This document shows, in pieces, positions 1 to 4,986 of a stretch of 8,194 nt of DNA (position 1 is the first letter of the stretch; each line of letters starts with the position of its first letter). The notes under the pieces are model-generated. The model was not told the origin of the DNA and did no database searches. It worked only from the letters and a program-made list of their open reading frames with translations. This stretch comes from JBBRSC01 sp038245795 (lineage in GTDB: Bacteria; Actinomycetota; Acidimicrobiia; Acidimicrobiales; Microtrichaceae): positions 1 through 8,194 of the forward strand of contig JBBRSC010000153.1 in the NCBI GenBank assembly GCA_038245795.1, in the 5' to 3' direction. Both the position numbers and the translations under genes were made by a program.

Positions 1-260
1 GAGCCGAAGCGGGCCAGCCGGCGGCCGGCGGCAGCAACGGCGTCCGCATCGTGGTCGAGCCCGATGAGGTCAAGGTGCGGGTAGGCGTCGAGTAACGCCT
101 CGGAGTGGCCGCCACCACCGAGGGTGGCGTCGACGATGACACCCGGCGGGATCGGACCGAAGAGCGAGACGATCGTGTCCAACATGACGGGGGTGTGATC
201 GAAGCTGGGCGCGCGGTCCGCACGCCCAGCAGCACCTTCTGGTTCATCCACATCAGTCAC
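1..260 (-). CDS. rsmH: 16S rRNA m4C1402 methyltransferase RsmH, N-terminal part (runs off left edge)
   Basis: RsmH (MraW) uses S-adenosylmethionine to N4-methylate C1402 of 16S rRNA in the cytoplasm. Only about 86 residues are present. They show the family hallmarks in order: HTPVML at residues 22-27, the AdoMet-binding loop DATLGGGGHS at 44-53, and GLDHDADAV at 67-75 with the acidic end of the second strand. The start is a GTG at 260-258 that overlaps the mraZ TGA as GTGA, which implies translational coupling. No upstream start is needed, because the HTPVML block lies about 20 residues in, as is usual for the family. Order mraZ then rsmH is the classic beginning of the dcw cluster, so ftsL, ftsI and mur genes would be expected beyond the left edge. 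Identity is very secure; only the exact start is less certain. Confidence 0.96.
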   Translation of the reverse strand, partial: MTDVDEPEGAAGRADRAPSFDHTPVMLDTIVSLFGPIPPGVIVDATLGGGGHSEALLDAYPHLDLIGLDHDADAVAAAGRRLARFG

Positions 261-682
261 AACCCCAGCCGGTTCATCGTGGCGGTTGCGATGGCGGCGA
301 TCTCGGGCGCAACGGTCTCGACGTAGTCCGGCCGGTAGATGCCGAGGTATTCGTCGTTGCCGCCGACCAGCGCTTCCCGTTCCAGTTCGATATCCAGCCT
401 CATGTACAGAGGAAGCAGGATGCGACCAGCAGAGTCGACCTTGGGATCGGCCGAATTCATGAGCACCCAGTTGAAACTGTCTCGGCTGAGTTCGCCGAGT
501 TCGCGTTGCGCCCGGAGTCGACCGACAAACGCATCCCATTCGGCCGGTTCGTAGATCGCGATGTGCTTGGTGCGCGACGAGAGGATCGCCCCTTCCTCAT
601 AGCGAGCGCGATGGACGGCGGGAAGAACGAGCCGGCCCTTCTCGTCGATCTTCACAATGCTGTGCGACATCAGACGGGCCAT
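257..682 (-). CDS. mraZ: Transcriptional regulator MraZ
   Basis: MraZ is a SpoVT/AbrB-like DNA-binding protein that forms ring oligomers and regulates its own operon, the dcw cluster. The 141-residue product carries the two tandem half-domains typical of the family: DEKGRLVLP at residues 13-21 and DSAGRILLP at 83-91. Length is close to the usual 140-150. I chose the ATG at 682 because AGGGGG lies 7 nt upstream; the open frame continues to 721, but that extra stretch (MARSGNTSPGGPR) is not family-like. An ATG at 670 is a second possibility. The gene overlaps rsmH by 4 bp. Five 10-bp-spaced TGGNG-like boxes begin 24 bp upstream of the start, consistent with autoregulation. Confidence 0.95.
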   Translation of the reverse strand: MARLMSHSIVKIDEKGRLVLPAVHRARYEEGAILSSRTKHIAIYEPAEWDAFVGRLRAQRELGELSRDSFNWVLMNSADPKVDSAGRILLPLYMRLDIELEREALVGGNDEYLGIYRPDYVETVAPEIAAIATATMNRLGL

Positions 683-687
683 GCGAG

Positions 688-693
688 GACCCC
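688..693 (-). promoter_or_regulatory. Ribosome binding site that fixes the mraZ start
   Basis: On the minus strand AGGGGG stands 7-8 nt before the ATG at 682. It is one of only two good Shine-Dalgarno sequences seen at gene starts in this window and favours 682 over the longer frame beginning at 721. Confidence 0.6.
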
Positions 694-705
694 CTGGTGA
701 TGTGT

Positions 706-750
706 TCCCACTTCGCGCCACATGTCGCCACGGTAACCCCTATCTCCCCA
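706..750 (-). promoter_or_regulatory. MraZ operator: five direct repeats at exact 10-bp spacing
   Basis: Read on the minus strand, the boxes are TGGGG (750-746), GGGGT (740-736), TGGCG (730-726), TGGCG (720-716) and TGGGA (710-706). Each begins exactly 10 bp after the previous one. The known MraZ target is a set of TGGGN direct repeats separated by 5 nt upstream of mraZ, which gives the same 10-bp period. Three boxes keep TGG and two are TGGCG rather than TGGGN; the second box has G in place of T. The array lies between the mraZ start and the probable promoter region, so repression by MraZ is the natural reading. Confidence 0.75.
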
Positions 751-760
751 TCGAATTGTG

Positions 761-1051
761 CCTATCTGGGAATTTCATGCGTGTTATTTCTGTTCGAAAG
801 CCGGTCCTTTTCACTCGATCATCATGCTGTCGTACAACAGACGAACACCTGTTCCACGCCTCGGACGCGCGCCGCACGTCGGATCGAGGGACTCGCAGCG
901 GTTGAAAACGCTCAGCAGCCCCCCGCTTCGGCCAAACAGCAGGGGTTCTCGCGCATCGCTCAGCAACGTGGGGGACCATCCCATTTCTGGAGCTCCTCAA
1001 CCCCAGTTCGTCCAGTCCTGGCTGTTCAGAATCTGGAGATGGCCCGCTGTG
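761..1051. other. Intergenic region between the lipoate-ligase-like gene and the mraZ operator
   Basis: About 290 bases with no convincing gene. Open frames crossing it have poor codon pattern and no domain. Positions 770-840 are richer in A/T than the surroundings and probably hold the leftward mraZ promoter, although I cannot point to a clear -35/-10 pair. A LexA-like palindrome lies at 842-855 and an imperfect inverted repeat (CTGTCGTACAACAG) at 827-840. I looked for RNase P RNA, tRNA and terminator signatures and saw none. Confidence 0.6.
842..855. promoter_or_regulatory. LexA/SOS-box-like palindrome
   Basis: CGAACACCTGTTCC has the perfect core GAAC-N4-GTTC. The Gram-positive/actinobacterial LexA target is close to CGAAC-N4-GTTCG, so one outer base differs. 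It lies about 160 bp upstream of the mraZ start on the minus strand and no other gene start is near it. A single 13/14 match in 8 kb can occur by chance, so this is a candidate only. Confidence 0.3.
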
Positions 1052-1717
1052 TCACACAACGCCGCGGATCTGGTCGACGAACGCCTCGATCGTGGCGTCG
1101 GCAACGGATTCACCGATTGTCGTGACCAACGGAACGGCGGACCGCTCATCAGCGTCCAAGTTGGGGCGCAACAGACCCAGCCACGGCGCCGGATCCCACA
1201 CAGTGTGGAATTGGCACTGGAATCGCGCGCCGCCGCGATCGCGTCGTTGGCTCAGACCGACGAGCTTGGCGCCCGCCACCGTTACCTCGCCGGGGCCGAC
1301 ACCCCAGAAGCACACCCACGAACCGTCACGATTCCGGTCGGTGACCTGAGCCACGTCGATTCGCGCAGCGCTGGCGGCCTCCGGCGATGATCGCATCAGC
1401 GATGCCCGCCAAGCGGCGCCAATCCAACGGGAAGCTCGGATCACGTCGTCGTCCCACATCGGGTGCTCCCGGGCGATCACGACATCCAGCCAGCGCGCGA
1501 CAGCGGAATCGACCACCACGAGGCCTCCACCGCTTCGTCGACGCGCCACGTCGAACCCTGCGAGTTCAGCGGCCTCGGCGTCGACGATCGTCGACGGTTG
1601 GGCGGATCCCAGAACGATCGCCGGCCGGGTCGGTCGCAACTCCACGACGCCCAGCGTCCGGGCACCACGATGTTCGTGAAGATCAAGATCATGGAGGTCC
1701 TGCGCCGACCCAGACAT
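1052..1717 (-). CDS. Lipoate-protein ligase A / octanoyltransferase (LipM-like) family protein
   Basis: Member of the BPL/LPL catalytic family, which attaches lipoyl or octanoyl groups to lipoyl domains of 2-oxoacid dehydrogenases and the glycine cleavage H protein. In the 221-residue product, RRRSGGG at 59-65 is the family's ligand-binding loop. Lys151 in AKLVGLSQRR matches the conserved lysine of the KxxG motif. Cys136 in VCFW lies in the segment where LipM-type octanoyltransferases carry their acyl-accepting cysteine, so transfer rather than ATP-dependent ligation is possible; this last point is inference. The frame is open back to a TTG at 1807, but the ATG at 1717 fits the family's N-terminus better and has GAGG and GGAGG upstream, although neither is ideally spaced. 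The gene is divergent from the Nudix gene. The length suits LipM or a short LplA without the accessory domain. Confidence 0.8.
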   Translation of the reverse strand: MSGSAQDLHDLDLHEHRGARTLGVVELRPTRPAIVLGSAQPSTIVDAEAAELAGFDVARRRSGGGLVVVDSAVARWLDVVIAREHPMWDDDVIRASRWIGAAWRASLMRSSPEAASAARIDVAQVTDRNRDGSWVCFWGVGPGEVTVAGAKLVGLSQRRDRGGARFQCQFHTVWDPAPWLGLLRPNLDADERSAVPLVTTIGESVADATIEAFVDQIRGVV

Positions 1718-1787
1718 GACCTCCAGCACCTCGCCAGTATGGAGCCCCAATGAGACAATGCAGTGACCGGCCGCGGCGATTGTCCGA

Positions 1788-1797
1788 ACGGTAGGGT
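1788..1797. promoter_or_regulatory. Candidate bidirectional -10: Nudix (+) and lipoate-ligase-like gene (-)
   Basis: The decamer acggtagggt reads TAGGGT on the plus strand (1792-1797) and TACCGT on the minus strand (1793-1788); the two TANNNT boxes share one TA. The plus box sits 9 nt before the Nudix ATG at 1807, so that transcript would have almost no leader. The minus box would give the lipoate-ligase-like gene a leader of about 64 nt if it starts at 1717. No clear -35 is visible for either. Confidence 0.45.
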
Positions 1798-1806
1798 CGG
1801 CCGCCA

Positions 1807-2295
1807 ATGGCCTTCGTTCTGAAACGCAACGCGGCGCGGGTGATCTGCTCGGGTCCCGACGGCCGGATCCTGCTGATCCAGTCCCGCGATCCAGCCGACT
1901 CGTCGAAGCCCCCGTGGTGGGAACTTCCCGGTGGAGGAATCGATCCGGGCGAGACCTCCTCGGCGTGTTGTCAGCGCGAGCTTCACGAGGAGGTCGGGAT
2001 CACCGATGCCGTCATCGGCGACATCGTGTGGACTCAACACGCCCTTTTCACTTTTGCCGGCTGGGATTTCGATCAGCACGAAGTCGTCCACATCGCAACC
2101 TGCAGCGGTCGTATCGATGGCGCAACGCAACTCGAGGCGTTCGAGGCGCTGGCATTCGTCGGTCATCAATGGTGGAGCCTCGACGAGTTGATGGCCGACG
2201 ACAGTCCCACCGTGCCACCACGATTGCGGGAGTTCCTTCCAGCCATCATCGCCGGAGATCGACCCGACCCGCCGATCGACATCAGCCCAATCTGA
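1807..2295 (+). CDS. Nudix hydrolase
   Basis: A 162-residue Nudix-fold pyrophosphohydrolase, a family that cleaves nucleoside diphosphates linked to another moiety. The Nudix box GX5EX7REUXEEXGU is complete at residues 43-65: G43, E49, R57, E58, L59, E61, E62, G64, I65, so the Mg2+-binding glutamates are all present. The preceding WWELPGGGIDPGE and the following alternating beta segments are typical of MutT-like proteins. Substrate cannot be told from sequence. The start is the first ATG of the frame at 1807, with no Shine-Dalgarno but a TAGGGT box 9 nt upstream. The 3' end overlaps the convergent menC by 14 bp, with no terminator visible between them. Confidence 0.93.
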   Translation: MAFVLKRNAARVICSGPDGRILLIQSRDPADSSKPPWWELPGGGIDPGETSSACCQRELHEEVGITDAVIGDIVWTQHALFTFAGWDFDQHEVVHIATCSGRIDGATQLEAFEALAFVGHQWWSLDELMADDSPTVPPRLREFLPAIIAGDRPDPPIDISPI

Positions 2296-3424
2296 TCCGA
2301 TCGATCGTGACGGCGGCGAGTCGTTCGGGGTCCGGCACGCGACCCCAACCTGGCCCATCTGGCACGATCAGCCCGATGTCGGCAGCCGTGATGGGCACGC
2401 AGACATCGTCGATGAAATACCGGGACGACGGACCAAGATCGGTGGGTAACGACGATGCCGATGCCACGGCCAACGCAGCGGCGCGACCCATACCGCCCTC
2501 GAGCATTCCTCCGACGTACCAGTCAAGCCCCAGTTCCGTCGCCCGTCGGGCCCACGCCAAGCTATTCGCCACTCCCCCGGCACGGGCAGGCTTGATCGAG
2601 ATGACGTCGGACGGCGCACCGCGCTCGTCGCGGTCGTGCTCGCTGTCGCTGTCGCCCGGAGATGCCAGTCGTTCGAGGCTGTCCGCGCCGGTCACGCTCT
2701 CGTCCCATGCCACGCGGATCCCACGTCGACGGAGATCCATGGCCATCGCTTCGTTGCCCGGCGCGAACGGCTGCTCAATGAATACGACGTCCACATCGTC
2801 GACCCAGGCGGGAAACTCATCGGCAGCAGCGAAGCTGCCGTTGGCATCCAACGCCAGCGGGACCCGTCCACCGAGCTGATCGATCAAGGACGGAAGTCTG
2901 CCGATCGAGTCCGGGCTGATCTTGCCCTTGACCATCGTCACCCCCGGCTCGATCCTCAGGGCGATCATCTCCGGATCGATTCCGATGACCTGGCACATCG
3001 GAACCGCAGCTCGCCCTCGCCCTTCACTTGCGTCTTGCAGCAAAGCCGTCACCCAATCTGCCCCACGCACCCCAGCCACCCGCAGCGCTGCGTCGAGACG
3101 CGCGTCCGCCAGGCTCGCGGCCGCCATCGATGCCCGGGCGTCGATGCGTCCAAGCAACGCTGCAGGTCCCAGCACATCACGCAACGACTCCCAAGCAATG
3201 TCAGAGGTCTCGGGCACGTAGCCGGCATGGCTCAGCGCTGGGCACTCGCCCCAACCAACGACCCCACCTCGGCCCGTCCACTCGACGAGGATCAGCTCGC
3301 GTTCGCTCACGGTTCCGTGGGCGGCCCGGTGCTCGTTCCGCAGCGACATCCCTAGCCGGTGGATCGTCAACGACTCCGGGCGTTCATCGAGCACAACGGC
3401 ACCCGTTGCGTGGCCAGCGTTCAT
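2282..3424 (-). CDS. menC: o-Succinylbenzoate synthase (enolase superfamily)
   Basis: MenC dehydrates SHCHC to o-succinylbenzoate in menaquinone biosynthesis. The 380-residue product shows the full active-site set of the OSBS/NSAR branch: the N-terminal capping segment with GWGECP at 57-62, the KxK pair Lys166/Lys168, metal ligands Asp193 (LALDANGSF), Glu217 (FIEQPF) and Asp241 (AWDES), and the second base Lys278 (SIKPARAGG). GGMLEGGMGR at 305-314 follows. I chose the ATG at 3424 because it overlaps the stop of the upstream small gene as ATGA; a GTG at 3442 is also in frame. A hydrophilic insertion (residues about 255-273) between the Asp241 strand and the Lys278 strand makes the protein longer than most MenC. 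Some family members racemise N-succinylamino acids instead, but no such context is seen here. Confidence 0.9.
   Translation of the reverse strand: MNAGHATGAVVLDERPESLTIHRLGMSLRNEHRAAHGTVSERELILVEWTGRGGVVGWGECPALSHAGYVPETSDIAWESLRDVLGPAALLGRIDARASMAAASLADARLDAALRVAGVRGADWVTALLQDASEGRGRAAVPMCQVIGIDPEMIALRIEPGVTMVKGKISPDSIGRLPSLIDQLGGRVPLALDANGSFAAADEFPAWVDDVDVVFIEQPFAPGNEAMAMDLRRRGIRVAWDESVTGADSLERLASPGDSDSEHDRDERGAPSDVISIKPARAGGVANSLAWARRATELGLDWYVGGMLEGGMGRAAALAVASASSLPTDLGPSSRYFIDDVCVPITAADIGLIVPDGPGWGRVPDPERLAAVTIDRIRLG
2606..2662 (-). repeat. Low-complexity hexanucleotide-like tract encoding the MenC insertion
   Basis: On the minus strand the tract reads as successive degenerate hexamers, GACAGC GACAGC GAGCAC, then GACCGC and GACGAG. 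It encodes an Asp/Ser/Glu/Arg-rich stretch (SDSEHDRDERG) inside menC. The pattern resembles replication-slippage expansion followed by decay. It stays in frame and leaves every catalytic residue intact. Confidence 0.5.
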
Positions 3425-3675
3425 GGTTGGGTCCGACACCACTCCAGATAGGACACGACATCGGCAGCAGCAGGCGGACCCGAGCCGTCACCGCCGGCAG
3501 CGGTCATCACCCGGAACCGCAGATACTCCCTCGGCGGCACCGGAAGAAACGGTCGATGGGTCCACCAACGATTCGGAACCAAGCGGCCGCCTTGGCGCAC
3601 TGCCACCCGATACAGATCGGGCCGTCGCACCAACGCGGCGACCATCTCGAACCAGCTCGGAGGTTTCTCGGCCAC
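3421..3675 (-). CDS. Small uncharacterised protein coupled to menC
   Basis: An 84-residue protein that I do not assign to a named family. It has a helical, basic N-terminal part (WFEMVAALVRRPDLYRVAVRQ, about residues 8-28), a Trp/Pro-rich middle (NRWWTHRPFLPVPP, 35-48), then a conserved-looking YLRFRVMTAAGGDG segment and a C-terminal PAAADVVSYLEWCR. There is no signal peptide or membrane helix. Its TGA overlaps the menC ATG, so the two are translated together. The start is set by the DNA: GTG at 3675 lies 6 nt after TAGCCT, and that box contains an in-frame TAG, so no longer start is possible. It looks like a real gene because of the coupling and the ordered Trp/Pro pattern. Function is unknown; a link to menaquinone metabolism is only suggested by position. 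Confidence 0.75.
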   Translation of the reverse strand: MAEKPPSWFEMVAALVRRPDLYRVAVRQGGRLVPNRWWTHRPFLPVPPREYLRFRVMTAAGGDGSGPPAAADVVSYLEWCRTQP

Positions 3676-3681
3676 CTCGCG

Positions 3682-3687
3682 AGGCTA
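3682..3687 (-). promoter_or_regulatory. -10 box of a probable leaderless promoter for the small-protein/menC operon
   Basis: TAGCCT on the minus strand is followed by exactly 6 nt (CGCGAG) and the GTG at 3675, so a transcript starting at the normal distance would begin at the start codon. The box includes an in-frame TAG. The same hexamer precedes the MoxR gene at 5912-5917. Confidence 0.5.
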
Positions 3688-3688
3688 T

Positions 3689-3721
3689 CGACTGGTGCGC
3701 GCGACAGCGACTGATGCGCGC
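3689..3721. repeat. Two 14-bp direct repeats (one mismatch), 19 bp apart
   Basis: cgactggtgcgcgc at 3689-3702 and cgactgatgcgcgc at 3708-3721 differ at one base. The second copy forms most of the perfect palindrome at 3710-3727. The first lies immediately upstream (minus strand) of the TAGCCT box, in the spacer region of that promoter. This arrangement suits two binding sites for one dimeric regulator. Confidence 0.6.
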
Positions 3722-3727
3722 ATCAGT
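3710..3727. promoter_or_regulatory. Perfect 18-bp palindrome at the end of the acyl-CoA dehydrogenase gene
   Basis: actgatgcgcgcatcagt equals its own reverse complement. It spans the acyl-CoA dehydrogenase stop codon (3725-3723). On the minus strand it ends about 22 bp before the TAGCCT -10 box of the next gene, so it reaches the -35 region. No run of T follows, so a standard intrinsic terminator is unlikely; an operator is more likely. Confidence 0.55.
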
Positions 3728-4949
3728 GACTGACGGGAGCTGGCTCCTTCGGCAGACCGAGGATTCGTTCGCCGATGATGTTGCGCTGCACCTGCGAGGT
3801 GCCGGCGTAGATCGTTCCCCCGCTGGCGGCGTAGAAGGTCCCCACCCAGCTGGCGGAGTCGGGCGGGGCTCCCGGGTCGTCGCACTGGATCGAACTCGAC
3901 GGATGGCGGCCTGTCGGCGTCAGCGCCGCGGCGCCCATGATGTCGAGCGACAGCTCGGTGACGACCTTGTGGTACTCCGACCAGTAGAGCTTCATGATCG
4001 ACGCGTCAGGACCCGGGGAGTTGCCCGCTAGGAACGAGGTGAGCGTTCGCATTCCCAGAAATCGCATCACCTCGACCTGTGAATAGCACCACGCCAACCG
4101 TTGACGAATCGACGGATCCTCGGTGCGCTCGTGCTGTCGAGCCAGGACCATCAGCCGATCGAACTCTTCGCGGAAACGAATCGGCAACACCGCCGCAGCC
4201 TCCCCGCGTTCGAAGCCGAGCAATGTCATGGCGACGGCCCAGCCGTTGTTGACGCCTCCGAGCACGTTCTCCTTTGGGCAACGAACGTCGGTGAAGAACA
4301 CCTCGTTGAACTCGCTCTCGCCCGACATCATCTCGATCGGCCGGACCTCGACACCGGCTTGATCCATCGGCACCATCAGGAACGTGATGCCCCGATGCTT
4401 GGGGAGGTCCTTGTCGGATCTGACGAGTAGGAAGATGTAGTTCGCGTAGTGGCCGTAGGTCGTCCAGATCTTCTGGCCGTTGATGACCCACTCGTCACCG
4501 TCGAGCTCGGCACGACATGCCAGACCTGCGAGATCTGACCCGGAGTTGGGCTCGGAGAATCCTTGGCACCACAGATGCTCCCCCGAGAGCATCTTGGGGA
4601 TGAGCTCTGCCTTCTGTTCATCGGAACCCCAGTGCAGGACGGTGTTGCCGATCATCCCGATGTTGAAGATGTCGTTCTCACCACCTGTCGGCGCGCCAGT
4701 CCGGGCGAACTCCTCGAACAGAACGACGGTCTCGAGGTGGCCGAGGCCGCCACCGCCGTATTCGGTCGGCCACGCCGGAGCTAGCAAGCGCTCCGCGTTC
4801 AGCGTCTTGCGCCACTGGGTGAGAAAGTCGTGTACTTCCGCAGTGGGCACAGCGCCGAGGCCGGCCCAACCGTCGGGGAGGCTGTCGGCGAGGAACGTCC
4901 GGATCCGGGTCCGGAACTCCTCGGCTTCGGGGGGAAAGACGGGGTTCAC
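3723..4949 (-). CDS. Acyl-CoA dehydrogenase (FadE type)
   Basis: FAD-dependent alpha,beta-dehydrogenation of an acyl-CoA thioester; the branch resembles actinobacterial FadE proteins for fatty-acid or sterol side-chain breakdown. In the 408 residues I see the N-terminal helical domain with LLAPAWPTEYGGGG (55-68), the flavin/substrate loop QGFSEPNSGSDLA (129-141), WVINGQKIWTTYGHYANY (154-171), and the C-terminal IYAGTSQVQRNIIGERILGLPKEP (380-403). The usual MCAD-type catalytic glutamate of the YEGT motif is Ala382 here. Glu247 in LGFERG aligns with the glutamate used by isovaleryl-CoA dehydrogenase-type enzymes and may serve instead. The start is GTG at 4949: TAA CAT lies in frame just upstream, so the frame cannot extend, and the same TAACAT is a -10 box 6 nt before GTG. 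Substrate unknown; some members work as heteromers, but no second FadE is adjacent. Confidence 0.92.
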   Translation of the reverse strand: MNPVFPPEAEEFRTRIRTFLADSLPDGWAGLGAVPTAEVHDFLTQWRKTLNAERLLAPAWPTEYGGGGLGHLETVVLFEEFARTGAPTGGENDIFNIGMIGNTVLHWGSDEQKAELIPKMLSGEHLWCQGFSEPNSGSDLAGLACRAELDGDEWVINGQKIWTTYGHYANYIFLLVRSDKDLPKHRGITFLMVPMDQAGVEVRPIEMMSGESEFNEVFFTDVRCPKENVLGGVNNGWAVAMTLLGFERGEAAAVLPIRFREEFDRLMVLARQHERTEDPSIRQRLAWCYSQVEVMRFLGMRTLTSFLAGNSPGPDASIMKLYWSEYHKVVTELSLDIMGAAALTPTGRHPSSSIQCDDPGAPPDSASWVGTFYAASGGTIYAGTSQVQRNIIGERILGLPKEPAPVSH

Positions 4950-4955
4950 CCTCCC

Positions 4956-4961
4956 ATGTTA
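4956..4961 (-). promoter_or_regulatory. -10 box of a probable leaderless promoter for the acyl-CoA dehydrogenase gene
   Basis: TAACAT on the minus strand, then 6 nt (GGGAGG), then GTG at 4949. The GGGAGG touches the start codon, which is too close to act as a Shine-Dalgarno, so leaderless initiation explains the layout better. A short inverted repeat, TACCC-AC-GGGTA (4960-4971), abuts this box inside the 37-bp gap after the ROK gene. Confidence 0.45.
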
Positions 4962-4986
4962 CCCACGGGTAGCTTCCCACCCCAGC

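Noticed and set aside
740..778. Possible 12-codon leader peptide (MKFPDRHNSMGR) upstream of mraZ
   Set aside because: No Shine-Dalgarno, no regulatory codon run, and it ends inside the MraZ boxes; likely chance.
969..983. Short hairpin TGGG...CCCA considered as a terminator downstream of the lipoate-ligase-like gene
   Set aside because: Only about 4 bp of stem and no T run.
761..1051. Considered RNase P RNA or another structured RNA upstream of mraZ
   Set aside because: None of the conserved RNase P core segments are present on either strand, and the stretch is shorter than that RNA.
824..1125. Rightward open frame through the gene-free stretch, considered as an SOS-controlled small division inhibitor next to the LexA-like site
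   Set aside because: Third-position GC is mediocre, there is no hydrophobic segment or recognisable domain, and it runs into the 3' end of the lipoate-ligase-like gene in antisense.
1914..2879. Rightward open frame (321 codons) across the Nudix gene and opposite menC
   Set aside because: Arg/Ser/Pro-rich shadow translation; the true frames are fixed by the Nudix box and the MenC catalytic residues.
4960..4971. Inverted repeat TACCC-AC-GGGTA between the ROK and acyl-CoA dehydrogenase genes as a terminator
   Set aside because: Only 5-bp arms, 2-nt loop, no T run; at most a small operator beside the -10 box.
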